A stretch of DNA of 64,000 nt from an uncultured Lachnospiraceae bacterium (GTDB taxonomy: Bacteria > Bacillota > Clostridia > Lachnospirales > Lachnospiraceae), in NCBI GenBank assembly GCA_910583895.1, contig CAJTYJ010000003.1:40419-104418 (forward strand), written 5' to 3'. Within the stretch, counting starts at the first letter, position 1; each line of letters starts with the position of its first letter. The position numbers were made by a program, and so were the translations under genes. Positions 1 through 8,620 of this stretch are shown in pieces. The notes under the pieces are model-generated. The model was given only the letters and a program-made list of their open reading frames with translations, was not told where the DNA came from and searched no databases.

Positions 1-46
1 TTCCGCGCTTTGGAATCCATCCGGGTTCTTTCAGGGCTTTCGCTGT

Positions 47-628
47 TTACTCTACGTCCACGCCGTAATTACTGCAAAGCGCTGCCAGGCCGCCCTGGTA
101 GCCGCTGCCAATGGCATTGAACTTCCACTCATCTCCATTTTTATAAAGTTCACCAAATACAACAGCCGTCTCAATGGAAAAGTCTTCTCCCAGATCATAC
201 CGGAGCATCTCTTCGCCGTTCTCCTCATTATAAATACGGATAAATGCATTGTTTACCTGACCAAAATTCTGTCTTCTTGCCTCCGCCTCATAGATTGTGG
301 CCGTGAACGCAATCTTTGTGATACTGGCCGGCACCATGGAAAGATCTATCTTGATCTGCTCATCGTCCCCGTCTCCGGCTCCGGTCAGATTATCTCCCAT
401 ATGCTGTACACTTCCTGACGCATGTTTTAAGTTGCCATAAAACACAAAGTCTCCGGATCCTGCTACCTTCCCGCTGTCTCCCAGCAGAAATGCCGCTGCA
501 TCCAAATCAAAATCTCCGCCCGTATCAAACGCATTCACATCCCATCCAAGACCAACTACCACTTTCTTTAATCCAGGATTGCCCTTTGTCAGGCTAACTT
601 TCTGTCCCTTCTGCAAATTTACCGGCAT
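47..628 (-). CDS. terD: TerD family stress protein (copy 1)
   Basis: A 193-residue TerD-domain protein. TerD proteins are cytoplasmic calcium-binding proteins of tellurite and stress resistance clusters; the molecular role is still unclear. The conserved acidic calcium-site motifs are intact: DLDAAAF at about residues 41-47 and GDNLTGAGDGDDE at about 78-90. The C-terminal part has the usual GDEWKFNAIGSGYQGGL-type ending. The ATG at 628 is preceded by AGGAGG with a nine-base spacer. It is the last visible gene of the operon running leftwards from 6.2 kb and follows a paralogue by 37 bases. By eye the two copies share roughly two thirds of their residues, which points to a tandem duplication. 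Confidence 0.96.
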   Translation of the reverse strand: MPVNLQKGQKVSLTKGNPGLKKVVVGLGWDVNAFDTGGDFDLDAAAFLLGDSGKVAGSGDFVFYGNLKHASGSVQHMGDNLTGAGDGDDEQIKIDLSMVPASITKIAFTATIYEAEARRQNFGQVNNAFIRIYNEENGEEMLRYDLGEDFSIETAVVFGELYKNGDEWKFNAIGSGYQGGLAALCSNYGVDVE

Positions 629-665
629 TTTACACTACCTCCTGTTCTGATTTCAAAAATCAAGT

Positions 666-1247
666 CTACGCCACTTCGATTCCATAATGTCCGCAAAGCG
701 CTGCCAGGCCTCCCTGGAATCCGCTTCCGATGGCGTTAAATTTCCACTCTCCGTTATGTTTATACAATTCCCCTACAACCACTGCTGTCTCAATGGAGAA
801 ATCCTCTCCCAGATCATAGTGGATCAGCTCCTGCCCGGTACTTTCATCCACAATGCGGATGAAAGAGTTGGATACCTGTCCAAAATTCTGGCCTCTGCTC
901 TCCGCTTCATAAATGGTTACCGTAAAAGCGACTTTTGATACATTGGCCGGAATCTTGTCCAGATCCACAAAAATCTGCTCGTCATCGCCCTCACCCTCGC
1001 CGGTCAGGTTGTCACCCATGTGCTTTAAAGATTCACTTGGATGAGTCAGGTTTCCGTAGAAGATAAATTCCTTCTCTGTGGGGCATTTGCCGTTGTCGCC
1101 CAGCATAAACGCCGCCGCATCCAGGTCAAAGTCCGCTCCGGAATCATACGCATTCACGTCCCAGCCCAGGCCGACCATCAGTTTTTTTAGCCCCGGATTG
1201 CCCTTTGTCAAATCTACCTTTTGTCCTTTTGTCAGATTGATTGCCAT
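666..1247 (-). CDS. terD: TerD family stress protein (copy 2)
   Basis: A second 193-residue TerD-domain protein, directly upstream of copy 1 in the same operon and 20 bases after the TelA gene. Both calcium-binding motifs are kept (DLDAAAF near residue 41 and GDNLTGEGEGDDE near residue 78). Divergence from copy 1 lies mainly in the loop at residues 52-75 and in the surface of the second half. The start is supported by AGGAGG nine bases before the ATG. Equal length and colinear motifs indicate a duplicated, functional pair rather than a decaying copy. Which member is TerD, TerE or TerZ in the classical naming cannot be told from sequence alone. Confidence 0.96.
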   Translation of the reverse strand: MAINLTKGQKVDLTKGNPGLKKLMVGLGWDVNAYDSGADFDLDAAAFMLGDNGKCPTEKEFIFYGNLTHPSESLKHMGDNLTGEGEGDDEQIFVDLDKIPANVSKVAFTVTIYEAESRGQNFGQVSNSFIRIVDESTGQELIHYDLGEDFSIETAVVVGELYKHNGEWKFNAIGSGFQGGLAALCGHYGIEVA

Positions 1248-1267
1248 AATACGTTACCTCCTGTCAC

Positions 1268-2410
1268 CTACTTTTTATCTGGCATATGATACATCCTGTT
1301 GAACTCTTCCTTTATCTGTTCCAGGCGAAGCTGGTCCTCCGAACGCTGCTTTCTGGCGTTCTCCTGAATCTGCTTGGTCTCGTCAATCCCGGTAACAATT
1401 GTCCTCCAGGTTGTCTCCAGTGTCTCAATTTTGATAGAGCTTCCCGATGCAAGCTGTGCGGTCATCTTGGACTGCTCCACCGTGTTGCGGGCATTTCTCA
1501 CCAGCATCTCATTGGTCTTCTCATCCAGCGCAGACATGGCTTCCGCCTGGATCCGCTGACGCTTCAGCATGATCGCCTGGGCCAGTGCCTGTTTGAAGAC
1601 CGGAAGGGTGATGATAAACGCGGAGTTGATCTTCCTGACCAGATTCATATTGCTGAATTCCATGGTCTTGATCATGGGAATGGACTGCATGGCCACATTC
1701 TCGGCAATCCTTAGATCCTGGGTCCGCTGCTCTAACATCATCAGCGCCTGATTCAGGCTCTGAATCTCAAACTGAATGGAATTGTCACCGGTCTGTTCCA
1801 TATCCCGCTGACGCTTCTCGATATAATCTGAAATCTCCCTGCAGCCCTGCTCTCCGGCAAGAATGTATTTTACAAGATCATGATAATAATTCACATTGGC
1901 ATCGAACATCTGATTTAACTTCCGGTTCGACTGTTTGATCTCGGATTCATACTGTTTCAACTGCACATAGATCTTGTCGACTTCTCCCCCCATGGTGTGG
2001 TATTTGTCCAGAATCTTGTCCAGCTGCTTGCGAAGATTTCCAAAAAGCTTCCCGAAAAGAGTGGGATTCTCCTTGATTTCCTCAATATCGAATTTCGACA
2101 TAATCTTTGCCAGCTGGTTTAACATGGCACTGGAATCGTCCAGCTGCGACATGTTCATGCTGTTCAGCACCACATCTGACGCCTTGGAAATCTCCTCCGC
2201 GACTTCAGAACCAAAGGAGACAATGGTCTCCAGGTCATATACTTCAATCCGGCTGGCCAGCTCATCCACTTCTTTGGAGCCGGTCAGTGCGATATTCATC
2301 TGCTGGCGGTCCGCCATGATGTCATACTTTTCCACCACTTCCACGCCATTTTCCGCTTCCATCACCGCGGTTGGTACCTCAGCCTGCGGTCTGCTAAAAT
2401 CAAGCCCCAT
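1268..2410 (-). CDS. telA: TelA family toxic anion resistance protein
   Basis: A 380-residue TelA/KlaA-type protein, a family linked to resistance to tellurite and other toxic anions and to some cell-wall-active compounds; biochemical activity is not established. The sequence is almost entirely helical with long heptad-like stretches (roughly residues 60-370) and no signal peptide or membrane segment, so it should be cytoplasmic. Family-typical stretches include NPTLFGKLFGNLRKQLDKIL in the middle and the ETLETTWRTI-type segment near the C-terminus. The gene begins one base after the YceG stop and ends 20 bases before the TerD genes, so all are almost certainly co-transcribed. Start site: GAGAGGT upstream of the ATG. 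Confidence 0.95.
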   Translation of the reverse strand: MGLDFSRPQAEVPTAVMEAENGVEVVEKYDIMADRQQMNIALTGSKEVDELASRIEVYDLETIVSFGSEVAEEISKASDVVLNSMNMSQLDDSSAMLNQLAKIMSKFDIEEIKENPTLFGKLFGNLRKQLDKILDKYHTMGGEVDKIYVQLKQYESEIKQSNRKLNQMFDANVNYYHDLVKYILAGEQGCREISDYIEKRQRDMEQTGDNSIQFEIQSLNQALMMLEQRTQDLRIAENVAMQSIPMIKTMEFSNMNLVRKINSAFIITLPVFKQALAQAIMLKRQRIQAEAMSALDEKTNEMLVRNARNTVEQSKMTAQLASGSSIKIETLETTWRTIVTGIDETKQIQENARKQRSEDQLRLEQIKEEFNRMYHMPDKK

Positions 2411-2411
2411 A

Positions 2412-4685
2412 TTAACTACCTCTCTTAAATATTATTTCACGCCATGAACGCCGTGTGTTTGATGGAGCAGCCTTAAAAGACGGCACCTGCAGATCATATA
2501 AGTACTCGCCGATCTGATGCTCCTCCATAATGATCCTGTTAAAATGCTTTTCAATACTCTGATACCCGGTGGGCACGAAAAACACCACATCGAATCCTGC
2601 CAGATTCAAAAAAGCCGTCAGAATACTGTCTTCCAGAGAAATCAAAGTCTCCGTTGTGTGAATATAAATCAACTTGGGATTCTTCTTTGTAAAATCAAAA
2701 CGCTGCAAAAGCCGTACAATCTCTTTTTCCAGATTCAGAACCACGGAAATGATCGTGTATTCTGTCCCATTTTCAAAAGTTCCCCGGATGAGCCTCTGAT
2801 CAATCAAAAGCTGCAGTTTTTCTAAAATATGATCCTGCATCTCTTCCCGCAGAAACCCGTAGGTATAGCAGGCATGGGCTTTGATCTTTGCCTTCTGAAG
2901 TTTTCCGTTTTTAAAAAATTCTGTCACATGGGCCTTCACCGGATTGGCGTCCGTGGGATTGATATGGGGCGCTTTCCGGATGACCATGGTATCCGGCGTC
3001 ACCAGCGTATGAATCTCCGACCAGTAACGATTGACCTGTCCGTCCTTTACACCGGACACTTTCGCAAAAAGCACCGGAATGCTGACCACCGCGTCTGTGA
3101 CGGCAAAATTCGGCCGGTATTTGACTTCCTGATTCCAGAGAATGGAAATCTCCTCATACATGGTCTGAAGAGACAAAGACAGCGCCCGGTCATACTGCTG
3201 ATTCCGATACATCCCGGAATCCTGGTACATCACCTCATCCAGTTCCCGCTCCGCATGATAGGCGGCTGTGCCCATACGGATATCCCGCCCTTCTTTTGGA
3301 AAGCGGCTGACCTTCATGGACTGTCCGTAATGAATCTCATACAGATGAGCATCCGACAGGCTGCACGGGGCATCCCGGTCCGGCTTTAAAAGCACCACAT
3401 CCAGAGGAAGCCTTGATAAAAGTTTGACAAACATGGCTTCTTTCCCGCTCCTGAGCCCTCCAAGATGCACGAAACAGCCAACCATCGGAAATTTCCAGCC
3501 GCCAAACAGCTCCTGGCGGTACCGTTCCAGCCAACAGAGCAGATATACCGCATGGTTCGTCAGCCGGTTCAGATTCACCCCGGGCGTCTGTTCCTCCTCT
3601 GACAGCACTTCCACAAAAGCCCTGCGCATCAGCTTTTCCAGATCTCCACTTCCACTGCAGCGGATTTTGCCGGACAGATCCGCCAGCATCTGATCGGCAT
3701 TTCCATAATTTTTTCTCTGTGTCTTCTGAATCTCTTCCGGCGTGGGCGGCGGAATCTCTCCTTCCAGAATCAGAAGCTTTCGCCCCTCGTTCAGAATCTT
3801 CAGATGAAACTGATACAGATCATTCAGGTAGGTAACCTTGTCTTCCACTCCGTCTATCCGAAGAAAACAGTTATAGAAAAACCGTGCGTCACTCCCTCGT
3901 TCAGAACTGTTTTTCAGAACGTCCAAAAGCCCGGTTCCTTCGATCCACGCGTTGGTGCAGGCTGTAATCTGCGGCCCGCCTCCATAGAGCTTCTCTCTGT
4001 TCCAGCGCTTCTCCATCTCAGAAAAAAGCCACCGCACACCGAACCCTTCCGGAAATGCCGTCATCCCGGGCAGCTCTAGCACTTCGGACAGACTGCCTGC
4101 CGGGTCCAGCCTGCAGTAGTCCTGGTCCCCGTTTCTCTGCAAAAGCACCAGGTCGCTTCCGGCTTTCGCCAGGATGTTAAGAATCTTCAGCTCATAGTTG
4201 CTGACTGTCCCGTCATACAGGATCTTTGGCACCTCATTTTCCCCAAGACGGCTGACAATCCTCTCAAATTTATAATACAGCCAGCAGAGGAATTTAATAT
4301 ATGCATTTTTTAAAATATTGTCATTCTTCCCCTCCCGCCCCATGGCGGCCAGAGTATCATAGATCGAAGACGCCACCTGTTTTCTCTGGTAGTCATTCAT
4401 CCTCGGAAGCCACTTTCTCAGGCTCTGCTCCATGAAGCCTGCATCCATCCTAAACTCCTTGCCCATGATCTCCTCATAGTAGTTTAGATTTCGCTCCTCA
4501 GGATTGGGAATCTTCCCCTCGATGACCACCCCGGTCTTCCTTGCCGCCTCACAGTACCGCTCGAGAAAAAGTCTGATCTCTTCCTGATAACCATTGATCC
4601 GGTAAAAGTAGATCCCCTTCTCGGGCCTCTGATTCAGCTCCTTAAAATAATCTTCCAGATTCTGAAGCTTTCTATGCTCAAACAT
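2412..4685 (-). CDS. yceG: YceG-family protein of Ter clusters (PF14266-like)
   Basis: A 757-residue cytoplasmic protein resembling Bacillus YceG, a component of Ter/Tel clusters with no proven activity. It is unrelated to the MltG lytic transglycosylase that is also called YceG in other bacteria. Internal repeats are visible: a hydrophobic strand followed by DLVLLQRNGD at about residues 178-187, DVVLLKPDRD at about 429-438, and DVVFFVPTGY at about 699-708, each preceded by a conserved helix with a CW pair in the first two. This suggests two or three copies of a Rossmann-like unit. The start lies 12 bases after the protease stop, and TelA follows after one base. Recognition rests on context and overall resemblance. 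Confidence 0.85.
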   Translation of the reverse strand: MFEHRKLQNLEDYFKELNQRPEKGIYFYRINGYQEEIRLFLERYCEAARKTGVVIEGKIPNPEERNLNYYEEIMGKEFRMDAGFMEQSLRKWLPRMNDYQRKQVASSIYDTLAAMGREGKNDNILKNAYIKFLCWLYYKFERIVSRLGENEVPKILYDGTVSNYELKILNILAKAGSDLVLLQRNGDQDYCRLDPAGSLSEVLELPGMTAFPEGFGVRWLFSEMEKRWNREKLYGGGPQITACTNAWIEGTGLLDVLKNSSERGSDARFFYNCFLRIDGVEDKVTYLNDLYQFHLKILNEGRKLLILEGEIPPPTPEEIQKTQRKNYGNADQMLADLSGKIRCSGSGDLEKLMRRAFVEVLSEEEQTPGVNLNRLTNHAVYLLCWLERYRQELFGGWKFPMVGCFVHLGGLRSGKEAMFVKLLSRLPLDVVLLKPDRDAPCSLSDAHLYEIHYGQSMKVSRFPKEGRDIRMGTAAYHAERELDEVMYQDSGMYRNQQYDRALSLSLQTMYEEISILWNQEVKYRPNFAVTDAVVSIPVLFAKVSGVKDGQVNRYWSEIHTLVTPDTMVIRKAPHINPTDANPVKAHVTEFFKNGKLQKAKIKAHACYTYGFLREEMQDHILEKLQLLIDQRLIRGTFENGTEYTIISVVLNLEKEIVRLLQRFDFTKKNPKLIYIHTTETLISLEDSILTAFLNLAGFDVVFFVPTGYQSIEKHFNRIIMEEHQIGEYLYDLQVPSFKAAPSNTRRSWREIIFKRGS

Positions 4686-4697
4686 ATGTCCATAACT

Positions 4698-6197
4698 TCA
4701 CTTTCCATGTTGTCCTGTAAATCCGCTGACAAACTGGCTGATGAATTCATACCCCACGGCCAGGTTGATGTTCTGTCCGTTGTCAAATCCGGCCGTACTG
4801 ATCCCGATGACTTCACCGCACATGTTAAGCACCGCCCCGCCGGAACTCCCGTGAGAAATCGGCGCCGTGAACTGGATCATATCCACATCGTTGATCACCC
4901 GGAAACCGGAGATGATACCGTCAGAGACCGAATTAAACAGCCCAAGAGGGCTGCCGATCGCAACCACCTTCTGTCCTCTGACCAGCGGCTTTGCCCCTCT
5001 GTAGATGGGCAGCGGACGAAGCCTTCGGTCAATCCGGATCACCGCCAGATCAAGAACGGAATTGTATTTAATGATCTCGTCCGTCTTGTAGATCGTGTTG
5101 TCATCCTCGATCCGCACCGAATAAAACCTTCCGCCGGTGGCCACATGATGATTCGTCAGAATATAACCTTCTTCTCCGATCATGATACCGGAACCGTTCC
5201 CAAGCACTTCTCCTTTTCGGTCATGAACCGAGATCATCACCACAGAAGAGGCCAGACGGGCCAGTTCTTCAAAATCCAGCTCTCTCCTGCCTGCACTTCC
5301 CGGTCTTGCAACTCCCTGAGCCGGCCTTTGGGTACTCCTTGCAGGGACCGCATCTGCCCTGCTTCCGGCAGTGGTTCCTGGCAGGCTGCTGCCAGCCGAC
5401 TGCCCCGGCTCTCTTGCCTTTCGGACCTCCAAAGGCCTTCTTTCCCTGGCCCGGTTGTCCCGCCGCTCTGTATGAGCCGGAACAGACGGCGCCGGCACAT
5501 AGGGCTGATACGCCGGAAGACTGCAGGGACCAAAATCCCCAAGCGTCACTTTGTTTGACAGATGCAGTCCCGCAAGGGCCGGATCCTCCAGATCGGACTG
5601 ATGCTGCAAAAGCAGCACGTCAACTCCCAAAAACGTCAGAAAGCAGGCAAACAGATATTCCTGTTTCCTGGTGGCCCCCGGCATCACAAACTTCATATCC
5701 ATCCCCGGCCGAAACCCCGACAGAAGATCGCCGCACACCTGATCTGTCCAGAACATCAGTTTGACTGCAAAATTTTTCTCCATGGAGCTGCTTGCATGGG
5801 GCGTCACGCGCCCGAACAAAGACAATGCTTCATTGCAGGCTTTGCCCAGAATCGCCTGAAGCTGCTCACTTTGCTCCGAAACTTTCAGTTTCAGCACTTT
5901 TTTTCCGCTGCCTGTCCAATTGTCAAAACAGCCGGAATAATCATTCACATCTTGGGAAACAGCCAGTCTTGGGAGTTCCAGGATCCTTTGATATCGAAGT
6001 GCTCCGCCTGCTGCCTGCTGTGACAGCTGGCGGTCCATCTGCTCCACCTCTCCCAGATAGCCGTCGTTTTGTCCGGTCATCCGGACAAAACACACATCCT
6101 TGCAATTCCCGTCAAATCCGCCCCTGACACCCCAAAATTCACGGATGGAGGAGACTTCTGTCACATTATGTCTTACCTTCAAGATTCCTTCACACAT
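4698..6197 (-). CDS. Trypsin-like (S1C) serine protease fused to a YceG-like domain
   Basis: First gene of the Ter operon, 499 residues from the ATG at 6197, which has AGGAAG six bases upstream; an ATG at 6215 lacks any such site. The C-terminal part (about 305-495) is an HtrA-type trypsin fold with a full triad: His351 in TNHHV, Asp383 in VLDLAVI and Ser452 in GSSGGAV. No PDZ domain, signal peptide or membrane segment is present, so it is probably cytoplasmic, unlike most HtrA proteases. Residues about 140-235 repeat the helix-strand pattern of the neighbouring YceG protein (VKLMFW, then GVDVLLLQHQSD and a downstream GDFGPCSLPAY). A Pro/Ala/Arg-rich linker (about 235-300) separates the halves. 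Substrate is unknown; a role in activating or clearing other Ter components is inference. Confidence 0.88.
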   Translation of the reverse strand: MCEGILKVRHNVTEVSSIREFWGVRGGFDGNCKDVCFVRMTGQNDGYLGEVEQMDRQLSQQAAGGALRYQRILELPRLAVSQDVNDYSGCFDNWTGSGKKVLKLKVSEQSEQLQAILGKACNEALSLFGRVTPHASSSMEKNFAVKLMFWTDQVCGDLLSGFRPGMDMKFVMPGATRKQEYLFACFLTFLGVDVLLLQHQSDLEDPALAGLHLSNKVTLGDFGPCSLPAYQPYVPAPSVPAHTERRDNRARERRPLEVRKAREPGQSAGSSLPGTTAGSRADAVPARSTQRPAQGVARPGSAGRRELDFEELARLASSVVMISVHDRKGEVLGNGSGIMIGEEGYILTNHHVATGGRFYSVRIEDDNTIYKTDEIIKYNSVLDLAVIRIDRRLRPLPIYRGAKPLVRGQKVVAIGSPLGLFNSVSDGIISGFRVINDVDMIQFTAPISHGSSGGAVLNMCGEVIGISTAGFDNGQNINLAVGYEFISQFVSGFTGQHGK

Positions 6198-6237
6198 ATT
6201 CTCTTCCTGCATCATTTGTTCTAAACAAATTTTCTTG

Positions 6238-6246
6238 ATTATACCA
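6238..6246 (-). promoter_or_regulatory. Extended -10 promoter of the Ter operon
   Basis: On the minus strand this reads TGGTATAAT, an extended -10 element, about 40 bases before the protease start. No good -35 hexamer lies 17 bases upstream, as expected for an extended -10 promoter. It faces away from a similar element serving the divergent lyase gene. Confidence 0.6.
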
Positions 6247-6284
6247 TATTTAAAAAATAATTACTATGATTTTATTCTTAATAA

Positions 6285-6293
6285 TGATATAAT
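6285..6293 (+). promoter_or_regulatory. Extended -10 promoter of the CitE-like gene
   Basis: TGATATAAT, an extended -10 element on the plus strand, about 85 bases before the lyase start. Its -35 region is poor. The two divergent promoters share an AT-rich stretch of about 40 bases, a natural place for joint regulation. Confidence 0.6.
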
Positions 6294-6378
6294 CGTTACA
6301 TTGTGTCTGCTGTCCACACACCCGCCCCTTTGATTCGGGCACCAACATGGGTGTATGGAACCATTTTATGAGGAGTAT

Positions 6379-7353
6379 ATGAATTCTATGAAACATTCTG
6401 TATTATATTACAGCGTTGGGCCTCTGCTCTACTGTCCGGCCAACCATACCGGCATCGCCGGCTCTTTGATCCAGGAGCGCTTCGGAAAGCAGTTCTCTTT
6501 GGCTCTCTGCCTGGAGGATACCATTGCAGACGACCATGTGGAAGAAGCCGAAGCCCGGCTGACCCAAACGCTCACAGACCTTTGGACCGCCTCCGGGAAA
6601 AAAAATTTTTTCCTTCCCAAAATCTTTATCAGAGTCAGGAGTCCAAGACAGATACCAAGACTTATGGCACTTTTGGGAGAAGCAAACGCGCTGATCACCG
6701 GATTCAACCTTCCAAAATTTTCCTCCCGAAACGCAGACGCTTATATAGAAGCAATTCTGCTGGCCCAACAGACAGCCGGGCGTCCGGTGTATATGATGCC
6801 CATCCTGGAAGACCCTGAGCTGATCGATCTTCGGACCCGGTATGAACGTCTGTACTGCCTGAAAGAAAAACTGGATGCGGCCGAAGAACTGGTTCTCAAT
6901 GTCCGGGTGGGCGGCAATGATCTGTGCCATGTCTTCGGCTTTCGCAGAAGCATGGAAGAATCCATCCACAGCATCCGGGCCATCTCCGATATTTTCTCCG
7001 ATATCGTCACGGTCTTTGGGATGGATTATGTGCTCTCCGGCCCTGTATGGGAATATTATGACGGAAAAGGATGGGATCTGGGACTGAAAAAAGAACTGCT
7101 GGAAGACCGTCTGTGCGGATTTACCGGCAAGACCGTCATCCATCCAAGACAGATTGAACTGGTCAACGACGCCTACAAAGTATCCAAAAAAGATCTGGCC
7201 GATGCAAAAGCGATCCTTGGCTGGGATCCGGATTCCAAAAATCTGGTGTCCGGATGCACCTCCAAAGAACGCATGAACGAATACAAAGTGCACTCCAACT
7301 GGGCGAGGCGGGTGCTTCTGCTCTCGGAGGCTTTCGGAGTCCAAAAGGACTGA
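6379..7353 (+). CDS. HpcH/HpaI aldolase/citrate-lyase-like protein of Ter clusters
   Basis: About 324 residues from the ATG at 6379, which follows GAGGAG closely; in-frame ATGs at 6355 and 6388 are alternatives. It belongs to the CitE-like TIM-barrel C-C bond lyases (PF15617 type) that recur in Ter gene clusters, where they are predicted to act in an uncharacterised biosynthetic module. Visible family features are the LCLEDTIADDHVEEAE acidic stretch near the N-terminus (metal or acyl binding), the ARG-type NVRVGGNDLCHVFG segment, and GKTVIHPRQIELVN near the C-terminus, a signature of CitE-like lyases. It is the only plus-strand gene of the island. The true substrate is unknown. Confidence 0.9.
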   Translation: MNSMKHSVLYYSVGPLLYCPANHTGIAGSLIQERFGKQFSLALCLEDTIADDHVEEAEARLTQTLTDLWTASGKKNFFLPKIFIRVRSPRQIPRLMALLGEANALITGFNLPKFSSRNADAYIEAILLAQQTAGRPVYMMPILEDPELIDLRTRYERLYCLKEKLDAAEELVLNVRVGGNDLCHVFGFRRSMEESIHSIRAISDIFSDIVTVFGMDYVLSGPVWEYYDGKGWDLGLKKELLEDRLCGFTGKTVIHPRQIELVNDAYKVSKKDLADAKAILGWDPDSKNLVSGCTSKERMNEYKVHSNWARRVLLLSEAFGVQKD

Positions 7354-7354
7354 T

Positions 7355-7525
7355 CCATCAGACCATTTGATTCGTGTTCGCTGTGCATCTGCAAAGCGAC
7401 GGCGCAGTGGTGCCTGCGTCTGGCTTCGCAGGCGTGCAGATGGCAGGAATGAATTTTCAGTCTGCAAGGCGGCGGAGGAAGGCGATACGGTGGCATCGCT
7501 GACCGCCGGCTACGCGGTCTGATGG
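7355..7525. other. Multi-hairpin structured element
   Basis: Immediately after the lyase stop lies a non-coding stretch closed by a perfect 10-base inverted repeat (7355-7364 with 7516-7525). Inside it are nested pairs: GCATCTGC/GCAGATG (7386-7392 with 7436-7442) around GCCTGCG/CGCAGGC (7412-7418 with 7427-7433), then GCGAT/ATCGC (7482-7486 with 7495-7499). This could be a 3-prime regulatory RNA, an elaborate terminator for either convergent gene, or a mobile palindromic repeat. There is no T-run on either strand. Confidence 0.5.
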
Positions 7526-7570
7526 AAATTCAGGCAAGGAGGTTTGCCTGCATATCATGCGGTCCATACA

Positions 7571-8620
7571 CTAGGTATCCGCCAGCTTCCTGATCAGACC
7601 GCAGGCTTTGTAGCGGTGCAGAGGATACAGTTCCACCGGCACTTGCTTTTCCTCGGCCAGACGAAGCAGATGGGCCAGGGCTGCATCTTCTTTGCAGTCC
7701 TGCCGAAGCAGAACCTTCCAGGGAACTCTCCTTAACAAAACCCGGGTCGCTTCCCCGATGCCCGGCTTGATCAGATTGATATCCTCAATCCCAAACACTC
7801 TGGAAATCTCCAGCACCTCATCCATGCCCCGTCCGCTGACTGCTGCTTCCTCTGGTTCTGCCTCTTCTTTAAACTCCGCCTCAATGGCATGGAGAAACTC
7901 ATAGGATTGGTCAAATTCTTTCAGTTCCCCATAAAATACCGCCCCGTGAAAATCATCTTCTCCAATGAGATCGCTTCTCAAAAAAGTACGGCTGACCAGT
8001 CCGGACACGGTACTGTTCAGACAGGAGCTTGGAATCAGAAGATCCTCATGGGTCCCGCAAAGGCTGGTCATATTGGCAGGATCCGATACTACCGCCAGTT
8101 CAGGCGACACGTTTGGATAACCGCTGATCTCTTTTTCCAGCTCTCTCAAAATCGCTCCTTTTCCGATCCATCCGTCTACAAAAAGCAGCTGCTCTGGCTC
8201 ATAGCGTTCCAGCAGATAACCCATGGCATTATGGTCAATCCCCTTTCCCCTGATGATCGAAATCGAATAATGAGGAAACGATATGCTGTATTTTTTCTTT
8301 ATATAATGTTTGATCAGGATGCCTACCGGCGTGCCCGCCCTGGCCAAAGAAACCAGCACTGCAGTTTCGCCTCTTTCAGACAAAATTTTCTCAGACAGAC
8401 GCCCTACTGCCGCCGCCACAGGCCCCGCATAATGGCGAAGCGCCTCCTGATACGCCTCCAGATAAGCCGCGCTTGGCACATACTCCAGCGGCAGCATCTC
8501 ACTGTAATGCCGTCCGGACTGGATGAACCGCTCCCGCTCTCCGGACGCCATGGGCTGGACAAGCCCTGTGATATCCTTCAATAAAAAGAGGACATCCTCC
8601 TGCCTGTAAGAACTTTTCAT
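7571..8620 (-). CDS. StiP-family protein with C-terminal PELOTA-like domain
   Basis: A 349-residue protein matching the StiP family (PF11202 type), predicted as a cysteine-protease or phosphoribosyltransferase-like component of Ter clusters. Typical stretches are VSLARAGTPVGILIKHY (about 90-105), ISIIRGKGIDHNAMGYLL (about 123-140) and LFVDGWIGKGAI (about 150). After an acidic linker the last 80 residues (INLIKPGIGEATRVLLRR onward) resemble the PELOTA-type RNA-binding domain attached to StiP proteins. It overlaps the upstream phosphoribosyltransferase by ATGA, so the two are translationally coupled. The catalytic residues cannot be assigned with certainty, and the function in stress resistance is inferred from the island. 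Confidence 0.88.
   Translation of the reverse strand: MKSSYRQEDVLFLLKDITGLVQPMASGERERFIQSGRHYSEMLPLEYVPSAAYLEAYQEALRHYAGPVAAAVGRLSEKILSERGETAVLVSLARAGTPVGILIKHYIKKKYSISFPHYSISIIRGKGIDHNAMGYLLERYEPEQLLFVDGWIGKGAILRELEKEISGYPNVSPELAVVSDPANMTSLCGTHEDLLIPSSCLNSTVSGLVSRTFLRSDLIGEDDFHGAVFYGELKEFDQSYEFLHAIEAEFKEEAEPEEAAVSGRGMDEVLEISRVFGIEDINLIKPGIGEATRVLLRRVPWKVLLRQDCKEDAALAHLLRLAEEKQVPVELYPLHRYKACGLIRKLADT

Noticed and set aside
2412..4685. YceG as an MltG-type lytic transglycosylase
   Set aside because: The shared name is misleading. No membrane helix, LysM-like module or catalytic Glu motif is present, and the Ter context fits the Bacillus YceG family.
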